The position numbers and the translations under genes are program-made. From Erysipelothrix anatis (GTDB taxonomy: Bacteria > Bacillota_I > Bacilli_A > Erysipelotrichales > Erysipelotrichaceae), in the NCBI RefSeq assembly GCF_009828745.1, contig NZ_WTSX01000015.1, forward strand, positions 1 through 58,049: a DNA stretch of 58,049 nucleotides. Reading direction: 5' to 3'. The notes beneath the pieces were generated by a model that ran no database searches, was not told where the DNA came from, and saw only the letters and a program-made list of their open reading frames with translations. Shown here piece after piece: positions 9,425-19,712 of the stretch. Numbering within the stretch: position 1 is the first letter of the stretch; each line of letters starts with the position of its first letter.

Positions 9425-9449
9425 CAAAAAAACCCACTCTTAAGTGGGT
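9425..9449 (-). terminator. Terminator of tRNA-Ser
   Basis: On the minus strand, a 7-bp stem (acccact / agtgggt) with loop taag is followed by seven T residues. It sits 12 bases beyond the CCA end of the tRNA. Confidence 0.9.
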
Positions 9450-9461
9450 GAATTGTTTAAT

Positions 9462-9551
9462 TGGCGGAGAAAGAGGGATTTGAACCCTCGCGAGCTATGA
9501 ACTCCTATCGGTTTTCGAGACCGACCCCTTCAGCCTCTTGGGTATTTCTCC
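9462..9551 (-). tRNA. tRNA-Ser (anticodon CGA)
   Basis: Read on the minus strand this is a 90-nt class II tRNA. The acceptor stem is GGAGAAA / TTTCTCC with discriminator G and an encoded CCA. The anticodon arm is TCGGT-CTCGAAA-ACCGA, giving anticodon CGA for UCG codons. A long variable arm (GAG...GCTC) and a T arm (GAGGGTTCAAATCCCTC) complete the serine type. It is transcribed against its neighbours and has its own promoter and terminator. Confidence 0.96.
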
Positions 9552-9560
9552 AACGTGATG

Positions 9561-9569
9561 ATTATAGCA
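9561..9569 (-). promoter_or_regulatory. Extended -10 of the tRNA-Ser promoter
   Basis: On the minus strand TGCTATAAT stands ten bases upstream of the tRNA 5' end. The -35 position (TTCCAT at a 17-base spacing) is poor, as at several extended -10 promoters in this window. Confidence 0.75.
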
Positions 9570-9597
9570 AAAATAATTATCAAATGGAATAATATTC

Positions 9598-9626
9598 TTG
9601 AAATTCAAAAAACTTAGGAGTATTAT
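9598..9626 (+). promoter_or_regulatory. Promoter of the V-type ATPase operon
   Basis: TTGAAA (9598-9603), a 17-base spacer and TATTAT (9621-9626) form a good sigma-A promoter. The first gene starts 31 bases later after a strong aaggaggg ribosome-binding site. Confidence 0.82.
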
Positions 9627-9656
9627 TGATTTTGTCTTTTTAAGGAGGGACAGTTT

Positions 9657-9977
9657 ATGGATGATTACATTTTACAGATTCTTAAAGCGAATTCAGTAGC
9701 TAAAGACCAAGTGAAAGACACACTTGACTCTCATGCAGATGGGCTAGAAGCAATCAAAGAAATGAAACAAAAAATTGATCAAGAATTGGAAACATATTTA
9801 GCAACAGAAACTGAGTCTATCTTAAACGAAACAGATTCATACCGTGCATCGATGAAACCCAAATACGATCAAGAATATCAAGAGCGTGTCTCAAACCTTG
9901 TTGATCGATTTAATGGTGCCAAATCCGAATGGTACTCAAAGCTGTATGAAAGGATAACCCTTCCAGATGGCAAGTGA
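9657..9977 (+). CDS. V-type ATPase peripheral stalk subunit (G/H-like)
   Basis: This is a 106-residue, charged, almost fully helical protein predicted to form a coiled coil (for example EAIKEMKQKIDQELETYLATETESIL). It is first in the V-ATPase operon and probably pairs with subunit E (13531) in the peripheral stalk that holds the catalytic head. The assignment rests on position, size and coiled-coil character; the primary sequence of this subunit is poorly conserved. Its stop codon overlaps the start of the C subunit by 11 bases. Confidence 0.72.
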   Translation: MDDYILQILKANSVAKDQVKDTLDSHADGLEAIKEMKQKIDQELETYLATETESILNETDSYRASMKPKYDQEYQERVSNLVDRFNGAKSEWYSKLYERITLPDGK

Positions 9978-10977
9978 TTATGCAATGGCTGCGAAGGCAC
10001 GTTCTTTGTTTTCTCAACATTTAACGGCTGAGCAATATCGTATAATGACAAACTATAAAGATGTCCCAAGTATTGCAGCATATCTAAAAAATGATACGCG
10101 CTATGCACAGGTATTGGATGGCATCAACGAATCGTCGATTCACCGTGAGGTTTTGGAACAAAAAGTTCGTATCATGGGACAGGTTGAGTTTGTTAAGTTA
10201 ATGCATTACGTGAAAGTTAATCGGGTAAATTTCTTTTCCTACTATACAAAGCGTCGTGAGATTGAACAAATTTTATTTGTTTTACACTCGATTGAATCGG
10301 GTGTTGATCATCATGTGAATTATTACATTGATGATATTAATGAAATGTTGTCGTTTGACGTACATAAGTTAGCAGAGTTAAAAAGCTTCTCTGCATTGCA
10401 TGATTTTTTAGAACTTACAGATTATCGAGGTGTCTTGACGGGACTTCTTGATGAAAATGTTGATATTGGGAAATGTGAATATGAACTGAATGCTTATTAC
10501 CAAGATTTCTTTAAGAAACTAATTCAAAAAGAACCAAGTAATAAAGATATTCAAGATGCCTTCAATCTTGAAATTGAATTGAAAACAATTGGCTATGTGT
10601 ACCGTCTCAAAAAGTATTATGATACGCCTGCCGAAGATATCCTTGCAATGATCCATTATGAACCATACCTCATCCCTGTTGCGCGTATGGAAAAATGGAT
10701 TCGTACCATGAATGCAGAAGAGTTCTTAGATGCTTTTCATAAGTCACCTTATGGTAAATACGTCGAAGCCCCAGAAGAAGTCAATATTGAATTGCATCTC
10801 AACAATATTCGTAAGTTAATTGCGCAACACTATTTGCGGTTTACAACGAATACGAATTTAACCATGCTTTCATATATGACATTACTAAGCTTTGAAATTG
10901 ATAATATAATTGATGTCATCGAAGGTGTTCGATATCAAATGAATTCCGAGGAAATTATGAAGTTGCTTACGAAGTAG
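9967..10977 (+). CDS. ntpC: V-type ATPase subunit C
   Basis: Subunit C (AC39/d type) is the socket that joins the central stalk to the membrane ring. The 336 residues and the repeated all-helical layout (AAYLKNDTRYAQVLDGINESSIHREVLEQKV near the start; ELNAYYQDFFKKLI; IELKTIGYVYRLKKYY) fit the vATP-synt_AC39 family. The start overlaps the previous gene by 11 bases, with no separate ribosome-binding site of note, suggesting translational coupling. Placing it second, before subunit I, differs from the F-I-K-E-C-G-A-B-D order of Enterococcus. Confidence 0.88.
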   Translation: MASDYAMAAKARSLFSQHLTAEQYRIMTNYKDVPSIAAYLKNDTRYAQVLDGINESSIHREVLEQKVRIMGQVEFVKLMHYVKVNRVNFFSYYTKRREIEQILFVLHSIESGVDHHVNYYIDDINEMLSFDVHKLAELKSFSALHDFLELTDYRGVLTGLLDENVDIGKCEYELNAYYQDFFKKLIQKEPSNKDIQDAFNLEIELKTIGYVYRLKKYYDTPAEDILAMIHYEPYLIPVARMEKWIRTMNAEEFLDAFHKSPYGKYVEAPEEVNIELHLNNIRKLIAQHYLRFTTNTNLTMLSYMTLLSFEIDNIIDVIEGVRYQMNSEEIMKLLTK

Positions 10978-10988
10978 GAGGTGTTTCT

Positions 10989-12779
10989 GTGGCAATTGAA
11001 AAGATGCGTTTGGTGTTAACCGTGACGACGCCAGACAATGTCTTGAATATGATAAGTGCGATAAAAGAGTATGAGCATTTCCATCCCGAATTGTCGACGG
11101 ATGTTATGACAAACGATGATGGTGGTGAGCCGTATGTGGCAGATCATATCTATGAAGCTTATTTATCAAGGATTGAGCATTTAATACACGAATATGATAT
11201 TCATATCAAACCAACATATGTAAAAGATATGGATTTAGAAACTGTTGAAAAAAATATTGCAGCTGCGGAGGCGGTATGTGATAAGAACGTGGCGATTGCA
11301 ACGACTATTTCAACATTACACAAAGATGATAAGATTGCGTTGGAGAACTTGCAGTCTTATCCACTTGATGAATTGGATGAAGGTTTCATTACATTTAAAT
11401 TTGGACGGATGCCGCTTAATTCGTTTCAAAAGTTAACCTTGTATCATAGCGAAGAATTTGTGTTTACAGAATTACATCGTAATAAGCACAATGCGTGGAT
11501 TATCTATGTATGTCTTAAATCAAAAGAGGAGCATTTTGCTGAGTTCTTTGAGTCAATGTATTTTGAACCTATAACGATTCCAGAATCACGTGAGAAAACA
11601 CTTGCATTTGATTTTGCAGGGCTTCTTAACGAAACCTATGGCTACGTTAAAGAACAAGCAGAACGTGAAGCTTTCTATAAATATATTTCGGTTTACAACG
11701 GTCAAACAACAATGACTGGTTTTGTATCTGAAGGAAACTTGGAAGCGTTTGATCAATTATTCGATGATCGGGTTAAAACGTATGACTTCCCACCAGAAAT
11801 CCAAAAAGAAATTCTGGCGCCAACAGCATTAAAGAATAATTGGTTCTCATACCCTTTTGAAATGCTTGTTGAAATGTATGGACTTCCAAAATATGGAGAA
11901 TATGATCCAACGCGTTACTTTGCGATTACGTACTCCCTATTATTCGGAATGATGTTTGGAGATGTTGGACAAGGACTCGTAATTGTCTTGGTCGGATATT
12001 TGCTTGCTAAGAAAAAAGATATGATGTTAGGACGCATTATGTTCCGCTTGGGATTCTTCTCAATGTTCTTTGGGATAATTTATGGTTCAGTGTTTGGAAA
12101 TGAAGAATTGCTGACGCCGTTCTTAAAACCCTTGGGTCTTCCGATTCATGTTGCGAGTCCAGACTTTACAAGTAACCTCTTGATTTCTACAGTTGGAATC
12201 GGAGTTGTCCTGATTCTTGGATCGATATTGATAAATATTATTGTGTCGTTGAAGCACAAACGCTATACCCGAGCTTTATTCTCGCAAAATGGACTTGCAG
12301 GACTAATGTTCTATGGGTTTATGATGGCTTGGATTGTAACAATGACATTGGGATATTCAATTATGAACCCCCTCACAATTATTGTGTTTATTGTTGTTCC
12401 ACTCTTATCAATACTCTTCCACGAACCTTTATCAAATCTAATTGCAAAAATGAAGGTTACACCGCAAGAGGGTTGGGGTGGTTATATAGTGGAAGGCTTC
12501 TTTGAATTGTTTGAAGTTTTACTTGGATTTGTGACCAATACATTGTCGTTCTTACGTGTCGGTGGGTTTATCCTTAGTCACGCAGGGATGATGAGTGTCG
12601 TTATGGTTTTAAAAGATATGTCAGGTGGTGCAGGATTTATCGTCTTTATTATCGGTAATATCATTGTCATCGGGCTTGAGGGTCTAATCGTAGGGATCCA
12701 GACATTACGTCTACAATACTACGAAATGTTTAGTCGTTATTATGATGGTGGCGGTAAGCCGTTTAAGCCAGTTAACTAA
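10989..12779 (+). CDS. ntpI: V-type ATPase subunit I (membrane stator, a subunit)
   Basis: Subunit I forms the ion half-channels beside the rotor and anchors the peripheral stalks. Residues 1-310 are the soluble arm, and from about residue 315 there are seven or eight membrane segments (LLFGMMFGDVGQGLVIVLVGYLLA; then LISTVGIGVVLILGSILINIIVSL and further). The C-terminal part, NTLSFLRVGGFILSHAGMMSVV, contains the conserved Arg of the ion path. The length of 596 is slightly short for the family. The start is GTG, seven bases after a perfect aggagg. Confidence 0.93.
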   Translation: MAIEKMRLVLTVTTPDNVLNMISAIKEYEHFHPELSTDVMTNDDGGEPYVADHIYEAYLSRIEHLIHEYDIHIKPTYVKDMDLETVEKNIAAAEAVCDKNVAIATTISTLHKDDKIALENLQSYPLDELDEGFITFKFGRMPLNSFQKLTLYHSEEFVFTELHRNKHNAWIIYVCLKSKEEHFAEFFESMYFEPITIPESREKTLAFDFAGLLNETYGYVKEQAEREAFYKYISVYNGQTTMTGFVSEGNLEAFDQLFDDRVKTYDFPPEIQKEILAPTALKNNWFSYPFEMLVEMYGLPKYGEYDPTRYFAITYSLLFGMMFGDVGQGLVIVLVGYLLAKKKDMMLGRIMFRLGFFSMFFGIIYGSVFGNEELLTPFLKPLGLPIHVASPDFTSNLLISTVGIGVVLILGSILINIIVSLKHKRYTRALFSQNGLAGLMFYGFMMAWIVTMTLGYSIMNPLTIIVFIVVPLLSILFHEPLSNLIAKMKVTPQEGWGGYIVEGFFELFEVLLGFVTNTLSFLRVGGFILSHAGMMSVVMVLKDMSGGAGFIVFIIGNIIVIGLEGLIVGIQTLRLQYYEMFSRYYDGGGKPFKPVN

Positions 12780-12793
12780 GGAGGAATATGACG

Positions 12794-13225
12794 ATGTTAA
12801 GTTTATTAGAAATTATTTTACCACTAGTGTTAATCGCGGTAATTACGTTACCACTCATTCCAGTATTTAGAGGAAAAGTTGATGTTCGTAATGCAAAATT
12901 TAGAGTTTATATGCAAGTATCAATGTTCTTTGTTGCATTGATTGGAACAGTATTAATTACTGGTGCTACCTATGCTGCGGAAGAAGTTGCAACAGGGTTC
13001 CAAGGAAGTTTTGGACAAGGTATGGGATTCATTGCTGCTTCTATTGCTGTTAGTGCTTCAGTATTGGGTGCGGGTTATGCCGTAGGTCAAGCTGCTCCTG
13101 CTGCTATCGGTGCGATCTCAGAAAACTCAGAAAACTTTGGTAAAGCAATGATCTTCGTTGCGCTTGCTGAAGGGGTTGCTATTTACGGACTTCTAATCGC
13201 TATCCAAATTATTGCTAAATTATGA
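12794..13225 (+). CDS. ntpK: V-type ATPase subunit K (rotor ring proteolipid)
   Basis: This is the membrane rotor subunit. Four membrane segments are visible, with the ion-binding Glu in the last one (FVALAEGVAIYG). The C-terminal hairpin keeps the glycine/alanine packing of the family, but the N-terminal hairpin (LLEIILPLVLIAVITLPLIPVF) has no such pattern and no carboxylate, so each subunit offers one ion site. I chose ATG 12794 because it is nine bases from aaggagg; an in-frame ATG at 12788 is only three bases away from it. The residues cannot decide between H+ and Na+. Confidence 0.9.
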   Translation: MLSLLEIILPLVLIAVITLPLIPVFRGKVDVRNAKFRVYMQVSMFFVALIGTVLITGATYAAEEVATGFQGSFGQGMGFIAASIAVSASVLGAGYAVGQAAPAAIGAISENSENFGKAMIFVALAEGVAIYGLLIAIQIIAKL

Positions 13226-13530
13226 AAATGTTTCTTATCAGCGACAATATTGATACTCAAATGGGATTACGTCTTGCGGGTATTGAAGGAATCGTTGTTC
13301 ATGAAGCAGATGAACTTAAGGAAGCCATTCAAGACGTCTTGCAAGATGACACCATTGGTGTCTTATTGTTAACAACAAAACTTTTCGACTTGGATCGTGA
13401 GCATATATTAGATTTGAAATTGACTCTGAAACAACCATTAATTGTTGAAATCAGTGACCGTCACAAGTCCCATGAAGTTCAAGCAATGATTGATGAGACA
13501 ATTTCTAAAATCGTTGGAAAGGTGGTTTAA
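13222..13530 (+). CDS. ntpG: V-type ATPase subunit F (central stalk)
   Basis: Subunit F is a small receiver-like alpha/beta protein that binds subunit D in the central rotor shaft. The 102 residues start MKMFLISDNIDTQMGLRLAGIEG, matching the family pattern of an N-terminal strand followed by a DTVLGFRLAG-like helix, and contain IGVLLLTTKLFD and KQPLIVEIS strands. It overlaps subunit K by four bases and abuts subunit E with no gap. Confidence 0.88.
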   Translation: MKMFLISDNIDTQMGLRLAGIEGIVVHEADELKEAIQDVLQDDTIGVLLLTTKLFDLDREHILDLKLTLKQPLIVEISDRHKSHEVQAMIDETISKIVGKVV

Positions 13531-14097
13531 ATGGAGAATATTAAAGCAAAAGTTACTCAAGATATCGTTGATTCGATTATTGAAGATGTAAAGCGTGAAA
13601 CAAATGACATTAATTCTCATTTTGATAAACGCCTACAACAAGAAGTGGATGAATACCGAGAAAAAAAAGAAAGTATTATTAATACAAAACTCGAAACACT
13701 GCGCGACAAAGCCGATCGTGAACGATTTAAACTCGAATCAGAAATGCGCTTTGAAGTTGCGAAAGCATTGCGTGAGAAACGCAATGCATTACTGGCACAG
13801 TTTGAGAAAGAACTCAAAGATGATCTTGCTCGATTCATACAAAGTGACGGGTATGTTGCGTATTTAAACGGAACCCTTGACTACTTAGAATCGCGTATTG
13901 ATTTAACGCGTGCCAAAATTTTAGTTCGTAAACAAGATTATGAACTCTTAAATCGTAAAGTTCATGCAGAATATGCTGATTTAAAAATGGGTGGACTGAT
14001 GTGTGAATTTGAAAATAGTATTCTTGATTTCTCATTAGAAACGCGGTTTAAAAATGCAATGACAGAATTTATCAATGAAAGTAAAGTAAACATTTAG
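13531..14097 (+). CDS. ntpE: V-type ATPase subunit E (peripheral stalk)
   Basis: Subunit E forms the peripheral stalk with the G/H-like subunit. Residues 1-90 are a long charged helix typical of the coiled-coil arm (EVDEYREKKESIINTKLETLRDKADRERFKLES), and the C-terminal 90 residues form the globular head-binding domain. The 188 residues are normal for the family. It starts directly after the stop codon of subunit F, and the ribosome-binding site (ggaaaggtgg) lies within that gene. Confidence 0.88.
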   Translation: MENIKAKVTQDIVDSIIEDVKRETNDINSHFDKRLQQEVDEYREKKESIINTKLETLRDKADRERFKLESEMRFEVAKALREKRNALLAQFEKELKDDLARFIQSDGYVAYLNGTLDYLESRIDLTRAKILVRKQDYELLNRKVHAEYADLKMGGLMCEFENSILDFSLETRFKNAMTEFINESKVNI

Positions 14098-14108
14098 GAG
14101 GCGTCAAT

Positions 14109-15833
14109 ATGAGTACAGTATATTGGATAAATGGTCCAATTATTAAAAGTCGTGATGTTGACAACTTCGTAATGTCAGAAATGGTTTACGTTGGTAATAG
14201 TCACATTATGGGTGAGGTCATCGGAATTGATTCTGAGTACGTCACCATCCAAGTTTATGAATCAACAACATCAATGCGTGTGGGTGAAAGCATTACGCAT
14301 ACTGGGAAACCGTTGAGTGTTGAACTTGGTCCAGGTTTATTAGGAAATATTTATGATGGGATTGGCCGTCCATTAAAAGGTTTATCAGAAAAATACGGAT
14401 CTTATTTGGAAGTGGGTCAAAGTATGCGAACACTTCCAGACTCAAAAAAATGGAATGTTACATACAAGGTTGCGAAAGGCGATTTTGTTAAACGTGGCCA
14501 AGTTTATGCGATTTTCCAAGAAACAGGTTCCATAGAACACCGTTTAATGGCAACACATGAAGGAATTGTTTCCATTGACCCTGTTGATGGTCCATACGGG
14601 CTTGATGACGTTGTCTTACACTATGAAGATGGAACAACACTCTCAATGTCCGTACATTGGCCAATTCGCCACGAACGTCCTGTGACAAGCCGTATCGATG
14701 CTAAAGAGCCACTTATTACGGGGCAACGTGTTATTGATACGTTGTTCCCAATTGTTAAAGGTGGAAGTGCCGCAATTCCTGGTGGCTTCGGTGCTGGAAA
14801 AACAATGCTCCAGCATCAACTTGCAAAATGGTGTGATGCAGACATCATTGTTTATATTGGTTGTGGTGAACGTGGTAACGAAATGGCACAAGTTCTTGAA
14901 GAGTTCTCCGAATTGGTGGACCCTAAGACAGGCCGTACAATGCTTGAACGGACTATCTTAATTGCGAATACATCAAACATGCCTGTCGCTGCACGTGAAG
15001 CGTCAATTTATACCGGAATCACATTTGCTGAGTACTATCGGGATATGGGGTATCATGTTGCCTTAATGGCAGACTCAACGTCTCGTTGGGCCGAAGCTTT
15101 ACGTGAACTTTCAGGTCGATTGGAAGAAATGCCTGCGGAGGAAGGATTCCCAGCATATCTTGCATCACGATTAGCACAATTCTATGAACGAAGTTCTTTT
15201 GTAAACACATTAAATGGGGATATTGGTTCAATTAGTATTGTTGGTGCAATTTCACCTCAAGGTGCCGACTTCTCTGAACCGGTAACTCAAAACACCCAAC
15301 GATTTATTGGAAGTTTCTGGGCATTGGATAAATCATTGGCGTATATTCGCCATTTCCCATCCATTAACTACACCCAAAGCTATTCCGAATATTTAGTCCA
15401 ATTACAAGATTGGTATACCGTAAACATAGCTGAAGATTATTTGGATCTTCGCCAAATGGTTTTATCCGTTCTTAATGAAGAAACAAGTTTAATGGAAATT
15501 GTTAAATTGATTGGGCAAGATGTTCTTGCAGACCGTCAAAAACTCGTCTTGGAAATTGCACGAGTCATTCGTGTTGGATATCTTCAACAAAATGCTTTCC
15601 ATAAGTTTGATAGTTCAGTATCGTTGCAAAAACAATATGAAATGCTCAAATTAATTAAGTATGTTTTTGATCAAAGTCAAAAATTACTGGATCAAAAGAA
15701 AACGATGAATGCGATTATCGAAACACGTATCTTTGAAGAAATCATTGGTCTAAAGTATGTAATCGATGAGGATTTATCACAGTTTAAAGCTTATTATGAC
15801 AAAGTTGATGCAGCACTTGCATCGATAGAATAG
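14109..15833 (+). CDS. ntpA: V-type ATPase catalytic subunit A
   Basis: This is the ATP-hydrolysing subunit of the A3B3 head. The P-loop GGFGAGKT follows [12 protein letters not shown], the catalytic GERGNEM segment and the SRWAEALRE segment are intact, and the long non-homologous insert typical of V/A-type A subunits lies before the P-loop. The 574 residues match the family. The ribosome-binding site is taggaggcg, and subunit B follows after ten bases. Confidence 0.97.
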   Translation: MSTVYWINGPIIKSRDVDNFVMSEMVYVGNSHIMGEVIGIDSEYVTIQVYESTTSMRVGESITHTGKPLSVELGPGLLGNIYDGIGRPLKGLSEKYGSYLEVGQSMRTLPDSKKWNVTYKVAKGDFVKRGQVYAIFQETGSIEHRLMATHEGIVSIDPVDGPYGLDDVVLHYEDGTTLSMSVHWPIRHERPVTSRIDAKEPLITGQRVIDTLFPIVKGGSAAIPGGFGAGKTMLQHQLAKWCDADIIVYIGCGERGNEMAQVLEEFSELVDPKTGRTMLERTILIANTSNMPVAAREASIYTGITFAEYYRDMGYHVALMADSTSRWAEALRELSGRLEEMPAEEGFPAYLASRLAQFYERSSFVNTLNGDIGSISIVGAISPQGADFSEPVTQNTQRFIGSFWALDKSLAYIRHFPSINYTQSYSEYLVQLQDWYTVNIAEDYLDLRQMVLSVLNEETSLMEIVKLIGQDVLADRQKLVLEIARVIRVGYLQQNAFHKFDSSVSLQKQYEMLKLIKYVFDQSQKLLDQKKTMNAIIETRIFEEIIGLKYVIDEDLSQFKAYYDKVDAALASIE

Positions 15834-15843
15834 GAGGACATTC

Positions 15844-17289
15844 ATGAGTATCTATTTTAAAGGATTATCAAGTATCAATGGTCCTCTTGTTGCAATAGAG
15901 GGTGTTGAAACAGCATCATACGATGAACTTGTTGAGTTAATTGATGAAAATGACCACACACGTCTAGGACGTATCATTGAAATTCAGGGAGACCGTGCCC
16001 TCATCCAAGTCTTTGAAAGTACCGAAGGACTCTCAAAAAATAATGTTGTTTCAAAATTAACGGGCCGCCCGATTGAGATTGGGTTATCTGAAGAAATTCT
16101 TGGTCGTTCTTTCAACGGATCTGGTGCTCCGATTGATGGGCTTGGTCCGGTCTTTATCGACAAACATGCTGATATTAATGGCCGTGTTATCAACCCAGTC
16201 GCACGAACATATCCTCGTAACTTCATCAATACTGGAATCAGTGCGATAGACGGACTTAATACCTTGATTCGTGGTCAAAAATTACCAATCTTCTCGGGAA
16301 GTGGTTTATCCCATAATGAACTTGCGGCACAAATTGTGCGTCAAGCGAAATTACATGGGGATTCTGGTGAAGACTTTGCGATTGTCTTTGCGGCAATGGG
16401 TGTTAAGCATGATGTTGCGGCTTTCTTTAAACAAACATTTTTAGATCATGGGGTTATGGATCACGTTACGATGTTCCTCAACCTCGCCAATGATCCAATT
16501 ATTGAAAGAATTCTCACGCCACGTTTTGCATTAACGGCTGCTGAATACCTAGCATTTGAAAAGAACAAACATATCCTTGTTGTTATGACTGATATTACTT
16601 CGTATTGTGAGGCACTTCGTGAATATAGTTCCTCTAAAGAAGAAGTTCCAGGTCGTAAAGGATATCCAGGATACCTCTACTCCGACCTTGCATCGATGTA
16701 TGAACGTGCTGGATGTATCGAAGGAAGTACTGGATCTTTAACACAAATTCCAATTCTCACGATGCCAAATGATGATATTTCACATCCAATTCCAGACTGT
16801 ACGGGATACATTACTGAGGGTCAAATTGTATTGGATCGAGGTATGACCCAACAAGGTATCTACCCACCAATTAATGTGTTACCATCATTATCACGCTTGA
16901 TGAAGGATGGTATCGGTGAAGGATTGACGCGAAAAGACCATTCCAGTGTTTCCGCACAATTGTTTGCAGCCTATGCGAAAGTAATTGATGTTCGTAACCT
17001 TGCGTCTGTCATTGGACTGGATGAACTTTCACGACATGATCAACGCTATCTTGGGTTTGGTCGACTCTTCGAACATTTCTTTGTAGGTCAAGGTGGAAAT
17101 AGTAACCGACCAATCACCGAAACTTTAGATATTGGTTGGCATCTTTTATCACTGTTGCCAAAATACGACTTAGATCGTCTTGATGCAGAGACACTTGAGG
17201 CGTTCTACAATAATCAAGAAGCCATCAACTATTTCAAGGTTAATAGCCCAACTGTGATTGATGATAGCCTTCTTGAAGGCAATAACTAG
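15844..17289 (+). CDS. ntpB: V-type ATPase regulatory subunit B
   Basis: Subunit B alternates with A in the head and completes the nucleotide sites without its own P-loop; the P-loop position reads [11 protein letters not shown], as is usual for B. Other conserved segments are [55 protein letters not shown] and [22 protein letters not shown]. The 481 residues are normal. Its final base is shared with the GTG start of subunit D. Confidence 0.97.
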   Translation: MSIYFKGLSSINGPLVAIEGVETASYDELVELIDENDHTRLGRIIEIQGDRALIQVFESTEGLSKNNVVSKLTGRPIEIGLSEEILGRSFNGSGAPIDGLGPVFIDKHADINGRVINPVARTYPRNFINTGISAIDGLNTLIRGQKLPIFSGSGLSHNELAAQIVRQAKLHGDSGEDFAIVFAAMGVKHDVAAFFKQTFLDHGVMDHVTMFLNLANDPIIERILTPRFALTAAEYLAFEKNKHILVVMTDITSYCEALREYSSSKEEVPGRKGYPGYLYSDLASMYERAGCIEGSTGSLTQIPILTMPNDDISHPIPDCTGYITEGQIVLDRGMTQQGIYPPINVLPSLSRLMKDGIGEGLTRKDHSSVSAQLFAAYAKVIDVRNLASVIGLDELSRHDQRYLGFGRLFEHFFVGQGGNSNRPITETLDIGWHLLSLLPKYDLDRLDAETLEAFYNNQEAINYFKVNSPTVIDDSLLEGNN

Positions 17290-17879
17290 TGTTAATTACC
17301 AAAGGTAACTTACTCGCAAGCAAAGAATCACTTCGATTAGCGAATTTGGGCTATGAGCTAATGGATCGAAAACGTATCATTCTCATGCAAGAACTTTCAA
17401 AAATGATGGATGATGTTAAAGATTTACGTGAAGTGATTGATAATGCATACGAAGAAGCATATATTGCACTTCAAAAAGCCAACGTAAGTTATGGGGTTAT
17501 TGATCGCATTGCGCAATTAATGCCTGTCGAAGAAGATATAAAAATCGTCTATCGTTCGGTAATGGGAATTGAAATTCCCAAAGTATCACTGGAAGATAAA
17601 CCATTAGAAATCCCATTTTCTCTTGGAATTACCAATTCAAAATTAGATGATGTCTACCTAAAAATGCGGGCCGTAAAATATTACACCGTGAAATTAGCAG
17701 AACTTGATAATGGCATGTATCGATTGGCTAAAGCCATCGAAAAGAGTCGTAAACGAGCGAATGCTCTGGATCGTGTTGTTATTCCGAATCTTGAGCGAGA
17801 CATTAAAACAATTTCAGAAGCCCTTGAAGAAAAAGAGCGTGAGGAATTCCTGCGCATGAAGATGGTAAAAAAACTCTAG
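17289..17879 (+). CDS. ntpD: V-type ATPase subunit D (central stalk)
   Basis: Subunit D is the main rotor shaft. The protein of 196 residues begins LITKGNLLASKESLRLANLGYELMDRKRIILMQEL, close to the family signature (TK..L...K..L..A..G..LLK.KR..L), and is helical at both ends, as expected for a long coiled coil. It uses a GTG start that shares its first base with the preceding TAG stop. It is the last gene of the operon, and a terminator overlaps its stop codon. Confidence 0.94.
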   Translation: MLITKGNLLASKESLRLANLGYELMDRKRIILMQELSKMMDDVKDLREVIDNAYEEAYIALQKANVSYGVIDRIAQLMPVEEDIKIVYRSVMGIEIPKVSLEDKPLEIPFSLGITNSKLDDVYLKMRAVKYYTVKLAELDNGMYRLAKAIEKSRKRANALDRVVIPNLERDIKTISEALEEKEREEFLRMKMVKKL

Positions 17880-17902
17880 CAGCACAATTTGTGCTGCTTT
17901 TT
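17878..17902 (+). terminator. Terminator of the V-type ATPase operon
   Basis: The inverted repeat agcagcac / gtgctgct, with a short A/T loop, is followed by a T-rich tail. The stem begins within the TAG stop codon of subunit D. Confidence 0.9.
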
Positions 17903-17944
17903 ACATTTAAGAATAAATTCTCAAATATACACGTTTAAAAGACT

Positions 17945-17973
17945 TTGATAAGCACCTGTAAAAGTGATAGAAT
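17945..17973 (+). promoter_or_regulatory. Promoter of ptsI
   Basis: TTGATA (17945-17950), a 17-base spacer ending in TG-A, and TAGAAT (17968-17973) give a strong promoter with an extended -10 element. The ribosome-binding site aaaaggag lies just before the start. Confidence 0.85.
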
Positions 17974-18008
17974 GAAGAAGATGTGATAAGGAAAAAGGAG
18001 ATTAGTTT

Positions 18009-19712
18009 ATGATTAAAGGAATTGCTGCATCAGCAGGAGTATCAGTATCAAAAGTATTCAAATTACAACACCCAGAATTTGTAATTGAACGTCGTGATGC
18101 AATCGTTGAGGAAGAATTAGCGAAATTGCACAATGCAATCGCTGCAACACAAAAAGACATTGAAATGATTAAAGCAAAAGCGGTAGGACGCCTTGCTGAC
18201 GAAGAACTTGCTATTTTTGATGCTCACTTAATGGTTTCACAAGACCCAGAATTTGTTGGCCAAATCGAAGAAATGATCAAAAATGACGCAGTAAACGCTG
18301 AATTTGCGGTTGAACAAGTATCAAACATGTTTATTGGTATGTTTGAAAGCATGGAAGATGAATACTTCCGTGAACGTGCAGCTGACATCAAAGACGTTAC
18401 CTTCCGTATTAAAGTTCACGTACTTGGACTTGTGATTCCTGATTTATCAGCAATCAATGAAGAAGTCGTGATCGTAGCTGAAGATTTAACACCTTCAGAC
18501 ACTGCTCAATTGAACCGTGAATTTGTAAAAGGATTCGCAACTGAAATTGGTGGGCGTACTTCTCACTCAGCAATCATGGCACGTAGTCTTGAAATTCCAG
18601 CAGTTGTTGGAGCAGGTTCATTACTCGATAAATGCGAACATGGTGATGAAATTATCTTAGATGCAATCGCGGGAACAATTATCTTCAAACCTACAGACGC
18701 ACAAAAAACTGAGTATGCTGAAAAAGCACAAGCATTCGCAGATCATAAAGCAAGTTTACTTGCACTTAAAGATGCAGAAACAGTTACAACAGATGGACAT
18801 CACGTTGAACTTGCTGGTAACATCGGAACACCAAAAGACGTTGAAGGTGTTATCAACAATGGTGGAGAAGGTGTTGGATTATATCGTACAGAATTCTTAT
18901 ACATGGATGCATCAGAACTTCCTAACGAAGAAGATCAATTCCAAGCGTATAAAGCAGTTCTTGAAAATATGGCTCCAGGTCGTGTTGTCGTTCGTACGCT
19001 CGACATTGGTGGTGACAAAGAGTTATCATATCTAAAATTCCCACACGAAATGAACCCGTTCTTAGGATACCGTGCGATTCGTCTATGTCTAGACCGTCCA
19101 GATATCTTCCGTGTTCAATTACGTGCACTCTTACGCGCAAGTGTATTCGGAAAATTAAGCATCATGTTCCCAATGATTGCAACAATTCAAGAATTCCGTC
19201 AAGCAAAAGCACTTGTTGAAGATGAAAAGAAAAACTTATCAAAAGAAGGTATTGCATTCAGTGATGATATTGAATTAGGAATGATGGTTGAAATTCCTGC
19301 AGCAGCAATGTTAGCAGACCAATTTGCTAAAGAAGCTGACTTCTTCAGTATTGGTACTAATGACTTAATTCAATACTCAATGGCTGCAGACCGTATGAAC
19401 GAAAAAGTTTCATACCTTTACCAACCATATAGCCCATCAATTCTACGCCTCATCAAACTTACCATTGATGGTGGACACAAAGAAGGAAAATGGGTCGGAA
19501 TGTGTGGAGAGATGGCTGGAGACGAGCGTGCAATTCCATTGTTACTAGGACTTGGACTTGACGAATTCTCAATGTCAGCCTCATCAATTCTTGAAGCACG
19601 TCGTATTATCCGTGACTTAAGCTTTGCTGAAATGCAAGATTTAGCTACTAAAGCATTAGATATGCCAACAACTGAAGATGTTCTTGAGTTATTGGCTGCA
19701 AATGTTAAGTAA
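18009..19712 (+). CDS. ptsI: Phosphoenolpyruvate-protein phosphotransferase (PTS enzyme I)
   Basis: Enzyme I takes the phosphoryl group from PEP and passes it to HPr for all PTS sugars. The phosphorylated His is His186 in [21 protein letters not shown]. The PEP-binding barrel carries [26 protein letters not shown]-like [14 protein letters not shown], and the C-terminal catalytic Cys in GMCGEMAGD. The 567 residues match the family. HPr (ptsH) is not adjacent, unlike in many Firmicutes. The next gene starts inside its 3' end. Confidence 0.97.
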   Translation: MIKGIAASAGVSVSKVFKLQHPEFVIERRDAIVEEELAKLHNAIAATQKDIEMIKAKAVGRLADEELAIFDAHLMVSQDPEFVGQIEEMIKNDAVNAEFAVEQVSNMFIGMFESMEDEYFRERAADIKDVTFRIKVHVLGLVIPDLSAINEEVVIVAEDLTPSDTAQLNREFVKGFATEIGGRTSHSAIMARSLEIPAVVGAGSLLDKCEHGDEIILDAIAGTIIFKPTDAQKTEYAEKAQAFADHKASLLALKDAETVTTDGHHVELAGNIGTPKDVEGVINNGGEGVGLYRTEFLYMDASELPNEEDQFQAYKAVLENMAPGRVVVRTLDIGGDKELSYLKFPHEMNPFLGYRAIRLCLDRPDIFRVQLRALLRASVFGKLSIMFPMIATIQEFRQAKALVEDEKKNLSKEGIAFSDDIELGMMVEIPAAAMLADQFAKEADFFSIGTNDLIQYSMAADRMNEKVSYLYQPYSPSILRLIKLTIDGGHKEGKWVGMCGEMAGDERAIPLLLGLGLDEFSMSASSILEARRIIRDLSFAEMQDLATKALDMPTTEDVLELLAANVK

